IMG/VR virus record: IMGVR_UViG_3300036893_000044
Coordinates: 1-64,000 of that record
Strand: one strand, 5' to 3'
Length of the DNA: 64,000 nucleotides
From: a virus
Shown: positions 7,828-15,818 of the stretch, in pieces
How the letters are laid out: each line of letters starts with the position of its first letter
Numbering within the stretch: the first letter of the stretch is position 1
Position numbers and translations under genes: made by a program
Notes under the pieces: model-generated
What the model was told of the DNA's origin: nothing
What the model saw: only the letters and a program-made list of their open reading frames with translations
Database searches by the model: none

Positions 7828-8435
7828 TGGAGCAAACTCCGACTTTCGAGGAAGCGTACGCGCAATACCGACGCAAGGTCCGGTACATCTGCCTGCGCAT
7901 GCTTCAGAACGAAAACGATGCTGACGATCTGGTTCAGGAGGTGTTCATGCAGTTACACCGAAAAATTCACCTATTCAAAGGGGAATCCTTGTTTTCAACC
8001 TGGCTGCACCGGCTGACAGTCAATGTTGTGCTGATGAAATTACGCGGTAACAGAGCCAGGTTTTTGAAGAATGCGGTATCGCTTGAAGAAATGGCGGAAA
8101 ACGACGAAGAGTCCGGCGCCGGGCGAAGTCTGGATAAAGCGCTGCTAGTCGAAGATGGACATTTACTGGGAGCCGCTAGTCGAATAACCATCAATCGCGT
8201 ACTTGAAAATATGCCGGTCGGGTATCGGCTGGTTTGTGAATTGCACGATATCCAAGGATTCGAACACCACGAAATTGCTGTTCTGCTCGGCTGCTCGATC
8301 GGAAACAGCAAATCGCAACTGAGTAAGGCAAGGAAATGGCTGGCGGAGGCAATTGGCGTTGAGTATCGGGAAGATGATCAATCGGATGTCGGCGACCTGC
8401 TTTCCGGCTTCGATAAATGGCTGGCGGAGGTTTAG
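7827..8435 (+). CDS. ECF-type RNA polymerase sigma factor
   Basis: 202 aa. Region 2 is clear: RYICLRMLQNENDADDLVQE then FMQLHRKIHLFKGESLFSTW, typical of sigma-70 family group 4. Region 4 near the C-terminus (LVCELHDIQGFEHHEIAVLL then GNSKSQLSKARKWL) is the usual -35-binding helix-turn-helix. The GTG start shares one base with the stop of the ParB-like gene (TAGTG), so translation is coupled. A phage-borne sigma factor could redirect host polymerase to middle or late phage promoters; its own target promoters cannot be told from sequence. Confidence 0.9.
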   Translation: MEQTPTFEEAYAQYRRKVRYICLRMLQNENDADDLVQEVFMQLHRKIHLFKGESLFSTWLHRLTVNVVLMKLRGNRARFLKNAVSLEEMAENDEESGAGRSLDKALLVEDGHLLGAASRITINRVLENMPVGYRLVCELHDIQGFEHHEIAVLLGCSIGNSKSQLSKARKWLAEAIGVEYREDDQSDVGDLLSGFDKWLAEV

Positions 8436-8834
8436 ATGCGAATAACCCGCGACTGCTGGAAATGCGAATATCCGGAATGCGGCCACATCTGGATTGCGAC
8501 GGGCGAGGATCCGCCGGAGCAGTGCGCCAAATGCAAAAAGCGCAAATGGCATACGCCGGGCTCGGAAGAGGTGGTCGAGGTCTCCGCTCCCGCGCGTAAA
8601 TCAAACGGCAAACTCAACGCGCACGACAAAAAGCGGATGGCGGAGTTGAATGGCCGGTTTGACGAGCACCTTCAGGATGAAATGGAAAAACCATCTCGCC
8701 TGGCCCGAATCATGGCTTCCGTTCCCGAAGTTCGTCCCGCGGCGGAGATACTGGCGCCACAATCGATCTACCAGAGGCCGGCGCATGCGGCCAACTGCGG
8801 GTGTCTTTCGTGCCGGCCGCCGAAAACGTCGTGA
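8436..8834 (+). CDS. Zinc-ribbon protein
   Basis: 132 aa, starting on the base after the sigma-factor stop. The N-terminus has a four-cysteine ribbon (C-x3-Y-P-E-C near 7-14, C-x2-C near 30-33); the middle is basic and helical, and the end carries C-x-C-x2-C (CGCLSC). Likely a DNA- or RNA-polymerase-associated small protein by analogy with other sigma-linked zinc ribbons, but that is inference. Confidence 0.65.
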   Translation: MRITRDCWKCEYPECGHIWIATGEDPPEQCAKCKKRKWHTPGSEEVVEVSAPARKSNGKLNAHDKKRMAELNGRFDEHLQDEMEKPSRLARIMASVPEVRPAAEILAPQSIYQRPAHAANCGCLSCRPPKTS

Positions 8835-8883
8835 ACTGGATCGGCTAACGCATCCAAATGATCGAAGGTCGAAAGGAGTCCCC

Positions 8884-9054
8884 ATGCTAACCATAGCCAA
8901 TTTCCCCATCGTCCACCGCGAGCCGTTCCATTTCCGGTGTCCCCGCTGCCGTGCCGAAATCAGGCCGGCGAATGTGAAGTGTATTGTCTGTGCCAATTGT
9001 GGCGAAGGCGGAAACGTCGAGGCGTTATCCGCGGTGTTGAGGAAGGCGGCGTAA
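8884..9054 (+). CDS. Small zinc-ribbon protein
   Basis: 56 aa with two C-x2-C knuckles (CPRC and CANC) 14 residues apart plus flanking basic residues: a minimal rubredoxin-like zinc ribbon. The start is supported by GGAG seven bases upstream; the stop overlaps the next start (TAATG). Confidence 0.65.
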   Translation: MLTIANFPIVHREPFHFRCPRCRAEIRPANVKCIVCANCGEGGNVEALSAVLRKAA

Positions 9055-9368
9055 TGAAGATCGGAACCAAGTCTGTTTTGTTCGGTGCTCACTGTTTCTT
9101 TCTCCACCCATGGTTTGTCGCCTGGGGATGGTGGAAACTCTACGGATTTCCGTGGGATCCGCGCATGTGGTTCGTCTTCTTCTTCCACGACCTCGGCTAT
9201 TTCGGAAAGCCGGACATGGACGGCGAGGAAGGAGAACAACATCCGTGGACTGGTGCCAAGATCGTCAGTTGGCTGTTCGACGACTTCCCCGCAGTTTCGT
9301 TTCCTTCTTGGTGTGGCCGGACTGTTGGGGAACTGCTTGACATCAGGTACTTGTCATTTGCCGCATGA
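9054..9368 (+). CDS. Hypothetical His/Trp-rich protein
   Basis: 104 aa, rich in Trp, Phe and His. A central HDLGYFGKPDMDG segment followed by EGEQHPWTGA resembles the metal-binding spacing of HD-type phosphohydrolases, but only part of such a domain is present. Starts inside the preceding stop codon. No firm family. Confidence 0.6.
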   Translation: MKIGTKSVLFGAHCFFLHPWFVAWGWWKLYGFPWDPRMWFVFFFHDLGYFGKPDMDGEEGEQHPWTGAKIVSWLFDDFPAVSFPSWCGRTVGELLDIRYLSFAA

Positions 9369-9511
9369 AACAAGTGGAAGGCAAAGAGGATGGCCAGTTT
9401 ACCATCGACAATGACCTCACGGTGGGAGAAGCTCAATGGCTGGCCGGAGGATTTATGTTCTGGCTGCAAGCTGGCGCGGCTGGATTGATCAGGAAAAATG
9501 ATGACCACTGA
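9365..9511 (+). CDS. Small hypothetical protein
   Basis: 48 aa (starts MKQVEGKEDG, ends RKNDDH), overlapping the previous gene by four bases and the next by 14. The central GEAQWLAGGFMFWLQAGAA could be a short amphipathic or membrane-associated helix. Supported mainly by the tight overlaps that run through this whole operon. Confidence 0.45.
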   Translation: MKQVEGKEDGQFTIDNDLTVGEAQWLAGGFMFWLQAGAAGLIRKNDDH

Positions 9512-9824
9512 CATCACAATCCGACCGCAGGCTCTCGAAGGCGAAGTATTGGCGCCGGAGAAGATGGACCCTTTCCTCGCGGCAATCGTCAACGATTCAT
9601 ATAAACGCCTCAACTCCGCCGTCCGAGATGTTATGCAGTCAATGTATCCGGTTGAAGGCGAAGTCCTCTCACCAGACACGCCACTGCCGCGCTATCGGAC
9701 GGAGAACCTGGACCTCGCCAAGCGCAGGGCTGGCTATCACCGCGCGCCTGAATGCTGCGGCCACTACCGGAAAATGTTGTGTATCGGCAGATGGAGTTGC
9801 CGGGATTGTGGAGAGTACCTGTGA
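9498..9824 (+). CDS. Hypothetical protein with C-terminal zinc knuckle
   Basis: 108 aa. The N-terminal two-thirds is unremarkable; the C-terminus has C-C-x-H-x8-C-x3-W-x-C-x2-C, likely one zinc site. It starts at tandem ATGs (9498 or 9501) and ends four bases inside the next gene. Confidence 0.55.
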   Translation: MMTTDITIRPQALEGEVLAPEKMDPFLAAIVNDSYKRLNSAVRDVMQSMYPVEGEVLSPDTPLPRYRTENLDLAKRRAGYHRAPECCGHYRKMLCIGRWSCRDCGEYL

Positions 9825-10195
9825 GCGCATATTCGGATGCAATGTGGGAGTTTAAGAGAGCACTGCTTTTACGTGTTCTGCGAACGCATAGAGGTGACTC
9901 GGGTGCCGCTGCGCGCGAGTTAGGGATTCACCGAAACACCATGAGTCGATTGATTGCGCAGACGCGCATTTCGATACTGGGAATCAGGCGGGAATTCCGC
10001 GAGCGTAAGGAAGTCGCACGCGAGATTCGGGCGGTAAAGTTAGAACGAGACCCACCGCTATCTTTACCTGAATACAAAACTCTAGAGGGTAAAGATCGTA
10101 GTAGTTATGCTCAGAAGAAACCTGTTCGGCGAGTTAATTCATTGGCGATGGATGATCGACTATGGAAAGCAGTCGAAAGAGTTGGTAACCGATGA
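9821..10195 (+). CDS. Fis-type helix-turn-helix DNA-binding protein
   Basis: 124 aa from GTG 9821, which overlaps the preceding TGA. Residues 12-40 (FKRALLLRVLRTHRGDSGAA then RELGIHRNTMSRLI) match the Fis/NtrC C-terminal helix-turn-helix. The rest is a basic, probably disordered tail. As a free Fis-like protein it would bend or bind phage promoters; with the sigma factor upstream it makes this operon a regulatory one. Confidence 0.7.
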   Translation: MSAYSDAMWEFKRALLLRVLRTHRGDSGAAARELGIHRNTMSRLIAQTRISILGIRREFRERKEVAREIRAVKLERDPPLSLPEYKTLEGKDRSSYAQKKPVRRVNSLAMDDRLWKAVERVGNR

Positions 10196-10401
10196 AACAA
10201 CAATGTGTCTGCGCCGCAACCGCCTATCGCAACAACGAGGATGGCACCCGGGATTACAAGATCGTCGGCAAAAGTTCCTGCCTAGTTTGCCGCGGTTCCG
10301 GCTGGGTGAAGACGTGCCCGGATTGCGACGGCGCCGGTATCTTCAACAGCAAACCATGTTACACCTGCCACGGCAACGGGAAAGTGAGGGTTGAAGGATG
10401 A
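10192..10401 (+). CDS. DnaJ-type zinc-finger mini-protein
   Basis: 69 aa with C-x2-C-x-G-x-G repeats (CRGSGW, CPDCDGAG, CYTCHGNG), the DnaJ cysteine-rich pattern but with no J domain. Such short proteins are common in phages and probably bind one or two zinc ions. ATGA overlaps on both sides. Confidence 0.65.
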   Translation: MKQQCVCAATAYRNNEDGTRDYKIVGKSSCLVCRGSGWVKTCPDCDGAGIFNSKPCYTCHGNGKVRVEG

Positions 10402-10838
10402 GTAATAAAGAAATCTGCGGCAACATTCGAGACATCCTCAAGCATTTGATTGGCCAGCGCCTGTTGGACATCACGCAGCAGGATCAGGAAGACATAGACG
10501 CCGGGCGCGACCACTTCATTGAGTTGATGTTTGAGAATGGCGACACATTAAAAATGTTCTCGCTCGCGGGCGAGTTTTACAAGGCGCGCGGCTCTTTCGC
10601 CTTCAGCGATCCCGACAAACCAGATGGAGAGCGAGAATACACCCCGAACGAAGAAGATGCCAAAGCAAAGTGGAACGTCGTTGAGTGGCGGGACGAAGAC
10701 GGAATCGCCTACCACAATATGCCGACATTCGGGAGACGGCATATCTTCAACGAAAACTGTTGGTGCGGGACGAGCAAGAAAATTAGAGACGACGGGATAC
10801 CGATCATCACTCACAACGAAGAGAAGGTTTCCGAATGA
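10398..10838 (+). CDS. Hypothetical protein with PTFG-CWC motif
   Basis: 146 aa, acidic N-terminal two-thirds. Near residues 112-128 it has H-N-M-P-T-F-G-x2-H-x5-C-W-C, a motif repeated almost exactly in the next protein, where it is also near the C-terminus. The Cys/His set may bind a metal. Function unknown. Confidence 0.6.
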   Translation: MSNKEICGNIRDILKHLIGQRLLDITQQDQEDIDAGRDHFIELMFENGDTLKMFSLAGEFYKARGSFAFSDPDKPDGEREYTPNEEDAKAKWNVVEWRDEDGIAYHNMPTFGRRHIFNENCWCGTSKKIRDDGIPIITHNEEKVSE

Positions 10839-11104
10839 TGCTCTACCAAAAGTCCATCGCCGAACTCGAAGCGCAGCCCGATTGCAGCGTTATCGAGCAG
10901 TACACGCCGACTCCCGAAGACAGAGCGCGCGGCAAGGTCATTGTCTTCACCGAGCGCAGGCTTGAGGATGGGTCGCCAGACTGGGAATCGACTGTCCACA
11001 TGCTGCCAACCTTCGGACTGCCACATTTGATTCATTGTGCGTGCTGGTGTTCGCCTGTCGAACATCGGGATCCGGATTACTATTTTCACAGGGCTAGCCA
11101 ATGA
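10835..11104 (+). CDS. Hypothetical protein with PTFG-CWC motif (paralogue)
   Basis: 89 aa. The C-terminal H-M-L-P-T-F-G-x2-H-x5-C-W-C matches the preceding gene, while the N-terminal regions differ. The pair is best explained by tandem duplication of the motif-bearing domain. ATGA overlaps connect it to both neighbours. Confidence 0.6.
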   Translation: MMLYQKSIAELEAQPDCSVIEQYTPTPEDRARGKVIVFTERRLEDGSPDWESTVHMLPTFGLPHLIHCACWCSPVEHRDPDYYFHRASQ

Positions 11105-11355
11105 ATGTATGGGATGAAGACGAGCGCAAGCGCATCGAGTTATATAGGTCTGGCTGGTCTGTAACTCTCATTGCCGAGTACCGCAAGGAGTCAGTGGCGA
11201 CCGTGCAGCGCAGCGTCAACAAACTGCTTGAACTGTTGGGCGAGAAACAAATCGAGGTGAAAGATGAAGGCGAGAAAGACAGCGGTTTTAAAAGCGTATG
11301 CAAGATTGAAGACTCCGTTTACCCGAGTGGATATAACGGAAAAGATGATCACTGA
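11101..11355 (+). CDS. Small helix-turn-helix protein
   Basis: 84 aa. Residues 8-40 (RKRIELYRSGWSVTLIAEYR then VATVQRSVNKLLELL) resemble a resolvase/Sigma70 region-4 type helix-turn-helix. The C-terminal 30 residues lie in DNA also read in another frame by the next gene, so the exact end matters. Confidence 0.5.
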   Translation: MNVWDEDERKRIELYRSGWSVTLIAEYRKESVATVQRSVNKLLELLGEKQIEVKDEGEKDSGFKSVCKIEDSVYPSGYNGKDDH

Positions 11356-11689
11356 GCATCCGTTGCTCATGCACTGCTACGCGATCTACGGCAACAGTCG
11401 CATCGAAGTGCAGATGTTTAAGATTGACACTGCCATCGGTGGCGTGATGCAAACAACATTCATCAGGCACGGCGACATCGCTCCGCTGACCTGGGAAGAA
11501 ATTCAGGATGCGCTCCATGAGTTATTCAATCCTGAAACTGTGGCTGTCGAGGTGTATCCGGCGCTGGCAGATGAATGGCAGGCTAAGACGAATATCCGGG
11601 TGCTCTGGGTATTGCCTTCAACCTGGCCGCTACCTTTCGGATTGCAGATGGCGAGCGCGTGGGGGAAGCCGCAAGGAGGTTCGATATGA
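11264..11689 (+). CDS. Hypothetical phage protein
   Basis: 141 aa from ATG 11264, which has a good GAGGTGA upstream but overlaps the previous gene by 92 bases; ATG 11345 would avoid most of the overlap but has a poorer ribosome-binding site. The C-terminal part (LTWEEIQDALHELF, then LWVLP and LPFGL) is a pattern I associate with a small phage protein family of unknown function. Confidence 0.55.
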   Translation: MKARKTAVLKAYARLKTPFTRVDITEKMITEHPLLMHCYAIYGNSRIEVQMFKIDTAIGGVMQTTFIRHGDIAPLTWEEIQDALHELFNPETVAVEVYPALADEWQAKTNIRVLWVLPSTWPLPFGLQMASAWGKPQGGSI

Positions 11690-12078
11690 GCGAATGTGGT
11701 GTTTGCATCTACGCGGATTCCGATGGTGAATCGGCGGAGTTTCAGGATGTGTCTATTCGTAAGGCTCGCAAGCCTCATCGTTGCTGTGAGTGTGGTTATG
11801 AAATCAAACCCGGTGAGCGCTACGAGCATTACTGGGGTAAGTATGACGGAGAGACCGCAGCCATTGATACCTGCATTATATGCATGGAAATCGCTGAGGC
11901 TTTCTATTGCGATGGTCGTTTGTATGGCGGCGGTTTATGGGAGAATATGAGCCATGTTATGGGGGAGTTGACTACAACTTGCTTTGATAAACTAAGCTCT
12001 CCAGAAGCAAAGGCTGAGTTACAACGCCGCTGGATTGAGTGGAAATTTGCGCAGGCACGCAAAAGGAAGCCGCAGTGA
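11686..12078 (+). CDS. Zinc-ribbon phage protein
   Basis: 130 aa, start supported by a full AGGAGG. Residues about 27-65 hold C-C-E-C-G-Y-E-I-K-P-G-E-R-Y-E followed 20 residues later by C-x2-C, a zinc-ribbon type often seen in phage early regions. The C-terminal part is helical. Function unknown. Confidence 0.65.
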   Translation: MSECGVCIYADSDGESAEFQDVSIRKARKPHRCCECGYEIKPGERYEHYWGKYDGETAAIDTCIICMEIAEAFYCDGRLYGGGLWENMSHVMGELTTTCFDKLSSPEAKAELQRRWIEWKFAQARKRKPQ

Positions 12079-12323
12079 AACCCGAAACTCCCTACACCTC
12101 AACCGAACTCATCGACCTTTTGAAGAGCAGGCAAGGCGGTCTCAGTCAGATCGCCTTCGCCAAAGAGATTGGGATTTCGTTTCAGATGTTGAGCGACATC
12201 TATCTTGGCAAACGGAATGTCGGCAATGATCAGGTTCTCGCCTACCTTGCTCCGAAGGGGAAAGAGTTCCAGCACCGCGACTGCTGGCTTCTGGTTCCTA
12301 TAGCCGGTCCCCATTCTGAATAA
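12075..12323 (+). CDS. Small XRE-like helix-turn-helix protein
   Basis: 82 aa from GTG 12075 (overlapping the preceding TGA). Residues 17-45 (GGLSQIAFAKEIGISFQMLS then DIYLGKR) match a Cro/XRE-type helix-turn-helix. It is the last gene of the plus-strand operon, and its end overlaps the convergent gene by 26 bases. Confidence 0.65.
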   Translation: MKPETPYTSTELIDLLKSRQGGLSQIAFAKEIGISFQMLSDIYLGKRNVGNDQVLAYLAPKGKEFQHRDCWLLVPIAGPHSE

Positions 12324-12933
12324 CCCACACATGCGCGTGCTGCAACACCCCCTGCAAAGCAAACTTCTCAATATTCGCGCAAAGGTCAATATCGCCGTTT
12401 TGGTAGACCCGCACCACGGCCACGCCAGTCAGTTTCTCCGCTGAGTCGAGCGCGCGGATGAGAACGTCGGTACAACTCGGCCTATCCCCACTTCCACTCG
12501 CCAGGTCATTCAGAGTCGGCGCCACGTCTCCTTGAGCAGCAGCCGGCGGCTCGACACGCTGCTTCTCCCAGAACTCCTGCCCTCGCTGCGCCTGGGCGGC
12601 CTTCATCGCCTCTTCCATGCCTTGCTGGACCGCTACCCCTTGCGCGGCCGTCGGAACGCACTGCAGGTGCATCGCGCCATCCGGAAGATAGTCGCTCTGC
12701 TGGACCGGCACGCCGTACAGCACATCCAGAGTTGGCGGAGTCTTCCGATGCCGCAGGAGGTGCCAGATCTTCGCCGCCGTCGATTTGGTCTGGAAGTGGA
12801 TGTCGGCCATATCCACGGCAATCGCTGTCGCGGTTTTGCTATTCATTAAGAACGCAAGCGGTCTCTGCCCCCGCGCAAGCAGTTGGTCGATCATCATGCG
12901 GGCGGCGATCAGGAATTGTGGGTTGGTGGGCAT
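12298..12933 (-). CDS. Hypothetical protein
   Basis: 211 aa, start supported by AAAGGAG. The N-terminal half contains a short hydrophobic stretch and a TPPTLDVLYGVPV-type beta segment; an Ala/Gln/Glu-rich linker follows at about 120-145. No family recognised. It overlaps the next upstream gene by 25 bases, so it is in one operon with the two methyltransferases. Confidence 0.55.
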   Translation of the reverse strand: MPTNPQFLIAARMMIDQLLARGQRPLAFLMNSKTATAIAVDMADIHFQTKSTAAKIWHLLRHRKTPPTLDVLYGVPVQQSDYLPDGAMHLQCVPTAAQGVAVQQGMEEAMKAAQAQRGQEFWEKQRVEPPAAAQGDVAPTLNDLASGSGDRPSCTDVLIRALDSAEKLTGVAVVRVYQNGDIDLCANIEKFALQGVLQHAHVWVIQNGDRL

Positions 12934-13466
12934 GAAAGCTCCTTTCGTGTTGCTCTCGGTTTTTTGACTTCTACAAGTGCGCCGCGAATTCCAGATCGAT
13001 CAAGAATTTGCGAATCGGCGGTTGAGTAAGCGATCAAGGCTGATGGACCGCCAGCATTTCCAGTTGCGCTCGATCCATCGGGGTAGCGAAAATAGAGACG
13101 CCCTGCGATAAACAACACAGAATCAGCATACGGCCAAATCCACTTTTGCCAGACATCAATTTCAGTTCGCGCAAAGACTAATGCGATCCCCCGACCATGA
13201 AGCGCCATTCTTTCCATCCAGCCCCCGAGAGATTCGTCGTAAGGCGGATTGAGCCACACGCGGCCAGTTCCCCAGTTTTCTGTGAGCCCGTCTGTTGGGA
13301 GTTCTATATGCCTCGCAGCGGTCGGCCAGGGTCGCGGTGATGGAGCTGCGCAGGGGTCAAGGTCGAATGTTCCGAGTGCCTGCAGGATACTTGGCGGTGT
13401 CAACCAAATAACATCCTGCCCTTTGTTGGGTTTTGTGTGACCGCCGATTCCTTGAACTCCTCTCAT
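12909..13466 (-). CDS. Phage Dam-type DNA N6-adenine methyltransferase
   Basis: 185 aa. It matches the phage DNA N-6-adenine methyltransferase family: WLTPPSILQALGTFDLDPCA at the N-terminus (the S-adenosylmethionine-binding region with DPCA), WLNPPY as the catalytic NPPY motif at about residue 73, and GRLYFRYPDG then NAGGPSALIAY near the C-terminus. It would methylate phage DNA, protecting it from host restriction. The start overlaps the upstream methyltransferase by four bases. Confidence 0.9.
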   Translation of the reverse strand: MRGVQGIGGHTKPNKGQDVIWLTPPSILQALGTFDLDPCAAPSPRPWPTAARHIELPTDGLTENWGTGRVWLNPPYDESLGGWMERMALHGRGIALVFARTEIDVWQKWIWPYADSVLFIAGRLYFRYPDGSSATGNAGGPSALIAYSTADSQILDRSGIRGALVEVKKPRATRKELSCPPTHNS

Positions 13467-14806
13467 ATGGCGGTCTCCTGGGTAAAGTCTAGTACGGATT
13501 GTTTGAGACGGCAGCGGATTCCGATGTCGATATATTCGGGGTTGAGTTCGATTCCCACACTTTTACAGTTGAGCTTCGACGCGACCTGCATTGTAGTCAG
13601 CGAGCCGGCGAAAGGATCGAGGACAACTCCGCCCGCTGGGCATCCGGCGAGGATACAAGGCTTGATCAACTCTTGCGGGAAGGTGGCGAAGTGGGCCTCG
13701 GCGAATGGCTCTGAAGCGATAGTCCACACACTGCGTTTGTTGCGGGTGCCGTAGGCTGTGTCCGCAATTTTTAGAAGTCCAGCTGCGGTTCTGTGCTCTT
13801 CTGAATCAGACTTTTCGTACTCCGCAACTGTCTTGTGAGTTTTATTTCCAGATGCGCGTCCAGCCACTTCTATATACTCGCTTGCGCCGGTCCACTCCCA
13901 GCGACTAACTGCGCCAGTATCCCATCCATCCGGCATCTTGATCTTGCGCACATTCCCCATAACAGTCGAATTGCCACCCTCTCCATTGTCAAAAGTTGAG
14001 TTATTCACGTAGGCACCCCCGCGAAACGTCGGCCGAGATTCATCTTGCGTGCAGGGTTCTTTGATCGCCTCCATATCGCAGCGGTACCGCTCACTTTTGG
14101 TTAGCAGAAAAATATATTCATGCGCTTTGGTGCACCGATCCGTCACGCTCTCCGGCATTGGATTAGGCTTCGACCAAATGATGTCCTGCCGCAGCCACCA
14201 ACCGTCATCCTGAAGCGCGAACGCGAAGCGCCAGGGGATGCCTACCAAATCTTTAGGCTTTAACCTAGGCGCGGTTCGTGATCCAATCGTGAGGCATCCG
14301 GCGTTGGTTTGTTGCTTCCACCCAGCCACATCGTTTCGCTTAACACCTTGCGCCCGTTGACCCGGCGAAGCGCAATAGGAGTCACCAAGATTCACCCAGC
14401 AGGTTCCATCTTTCTGTAGCACCCGGCGAATTTCTTGGAATACTACAACCATTTTCTCGATATACTCACGCGGAGTTTTCTCCAGCCCGATCTGGTTATC
14501 CACGCGCACTGCGCCACACTTTCCGCAAACCTGCGCATATGGCATCCCGCCAGTCTCTTCCTTGTACCGCTGGCCACCTCCATTCTTCCACTCGCCGAGA
14601 GTTGATGCTCCACTGGTTTGCGACCTGCCGCGGTGGTCGCAGTGAGGAAATCCACCCTGCCACTCAGCGGTTCCGTAATCTCTTAGTCCCCAGTACGGCG
14701 GCGAGGTCACCACGCAATTCACACTCTCATCCGGCATCTGCCGCAGCACGTCGAGCACGTGGCCCTGGTAAACCGTCACCGGACCGTCTTCAAAATAAGG
14801 CGTCAT
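13463..14806 (-). CDS. Site-specific DNA methyltransferase (beta class)
   Basis: 447 aa. Catalytic motif IV, TSPPYWGLRDYG, is near the N-terminus (about 34-45) and the AdoMet-binding motif DPFAGSLTTMQVA is near the C-terminus, followed by GIELNPEYIDI. This order marks the beta class (N4-cytosine or N6-adenine). An insert with CDH and CGKCG suggests a zinc knuckle between the motifs. No restriction endonuclease lies nearby, so it is an orphan modification enzyme. The start has GGAAAG upstream. Confidence 0.9.
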   Translation of the reverse strand: MTPYFEDGPVTVYQGHVLDVLRQMPDESVNCVVTSPPYWGLRDYGTAEWQGGFPHCDHRGRSQTSGASTLGEWKNGGGQRYKEETGGMPYAQVCGKCGAVRVDNQIGLEKTPREYIEKMVVVFQEIRRVLQKDGTCWVNLGDSYCASPGQRAQGVKRNDVAGWKQQTNAGCLTIGSRTAPRLKPKDLVGIPWRFAFALQDDGWWLRQDIIWSKPNPMPESVTDRCTKAHEYIFLLTKSERYRCDMEAIKEPCTQDESRPTFRGGAYVNNSTFDNGEGGNSTVMGNVRKIKMPDGWDTGAVSRWEWTGASEYIEVAGRASGNKTHKTVAEYEKSDSEEHRTAAGLLKIADTAYGTRNKRSVWTIASEPFAEAHFATFPQELIKPCILAGCPAGGVVLDPFAGSLTTMQVASKLNCKSVGIELNPEYIDIGIRCRLKQSVLDFTQETAI

Positions 14807-14989
14807 TCACTTTCCTTTCAGGCCTAAAAATCGATGTAAATCGATGCGGAGGTGCACAAAAGAGGGTTAGAAGAATACTCTACTAGGTGGCACGATGCCG
14901 GGGCGCGGGTAAAGGTATTAGGTGAAGGTGACGGGCATAGCGTAAGTATATCCTCAAGCAATCCTCCAAGTAATACATAGAGCAATGCT

Positions 14990-15343
14990 TCAAGCATAAT
15001 CACCCCATCGAGAATGAGCAGCTTTCTCCGCTTTCTCCTTTGCTTTCTTTTTCTTAGTGTTCCACTTCTCGATTTCAATATCTTGTCGCTTTTGGTGCCA
15101 GTGACCGTCGCCATTAAGGGTGAAGAATTCAGTGAGCAATGCTTGAGCAATGCTTGGAGCATCGACAGCGCGTAGTTTTGTGATTGAAACAACTGAACCA
15201 ATGTCGTTCGGGAGTGGGCCTTTACGCCAGTAGTGCATGAGGAGATGGAGGTAAGCTCCACTCCGCTCGGCGTCGAGATGTGATGTGTCGGCTAGGTAAT
15301 CGCCGATATAGAGCGGCATCCAGATGTCAGTGTTTTTACTCAT
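14990..15343 (-). CDS. DUF1376 replication-associated protein
   Basis: 117 aa. The MPLYIGDYLADTSHLDAERS opening and the following AYLHLLMHYW are diagnostic of DUF1376 (YdaU-like), phage proteins placed with replication genes and thought to act as replisome organisers. The basic C-terminal helix (KKKKAKEKAEKAA) ends abruptly after WGDYA; many family members are longer, and in the same frame downstream two TGA codons interrupt what might once have been further coding sequence. Confidence 0.8.
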   Translation of the reverse strand: MSKNTDIWMPLYIGDYLADTSHLDAERSGAYLHLLMHYWRKGPLPNDIGSVVSITKLRAVDAPSIAQALLTEFFTLNGDGHWHQKRQDIEIEKWNTKKKKAKEKAEKAAHSRWGDYA

Positions 15344-15645
15344 CGCTGACCCCGTTTGTTTTTGCCAGCGTGTCGAATTTCATTTTCAGGGTGGAACTCG
15401 AAAGAGTAGCCGGTGGAGATTGGTAAAATTTTCAAAATCCCCTGAGACTCTAAACGTTGAATACTCTGCACCACAGAGGAAAGATCACGGCCAATCATAG
15501 GTATTAACCTAAGAAAAATATCCGGCGGAGCGATAGTCGCATCTTCTTGTATTTCAGATATCTCGGCAATGGCTAGTAGGGTGAGTTTCGCCCGTACTCC
15601 AAGCGTCGTACCCCAAACTTTTTTTCGGAACTCAATGAGATTCAT
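15340..15645 (-). CDS. Winged-helix-like replication-associated protein
   Basis: 101 aa. The pattern LLAIAEISE then PDIFLRLIPMIGRDLSSVVQ then IQRLESQGILKI fits a winged helix-turn-helix like those in phage replication initiators. It overlaps the DUF1376 gene by four bases (ATGA), and GAGGGAG supports the start. Together they probably form a small replication or regulation unit. Confidence 0.6.
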   Translation of the reverse strand: MNLIEFRKKVWGTTLGVRAKLTLLAIAEISEIQEDATIAPPDIFLRLIPMIGRDLSSVVQSIQRLESQGILKILPISTGYSFEFHPENEIRHAGKNKRGQR

Positions 15646-15651
15646 TCACTC

Positions 15652-15683
15652 CCTCAAGTGAGGCTGGCGGGGGATGCTTGAGG
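15652..15683. promoter_or_regulatory. Inverted repeat in the divergent control region
   Basis: CCTCAAG (15652-15658) and CTTGAGG (15677-15683) are exact inverted repeats between the divergent genes at 15645 (minus) and 15819 (plus). A second dyad, GGGGG/CCCCC, encloses the right half. Further on, TTGCAAGCGA at 15784-15793 is one base away from the promoter motif found elsewhere. This 173-bp gap must control early (left) and virion (right) transcription. Confidence 0.45.
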
Positions 15684-15818
15684 ACACCCCCCAACCACTT
15701 TCGGCTTCGGGAGCGACCCAAAGCACCACAATGTCCAAGCCCGGCAGGCAGGACGAAAACAGACTACCACCCCAAAAATCTCTTTGCAAGCGAAACCAGT
15801 GAGTGTAAATTCAATTCC

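Noticed and set aside
14880-14990. Possible read-through or recoding of TGA after the DUF1376 gene
   Set aside because: Two TGA codons interrupt the continuation and the residues between them do not clearly match the family; simple shortening is enough.
14824-15261. Minus-strand frame of 145 codons overlapping the DUF1376 gene
   Set aside because: Overlaps the clear DUF1376 protein in another frame and has a Cys/Ser-rich, non-globular sequence.
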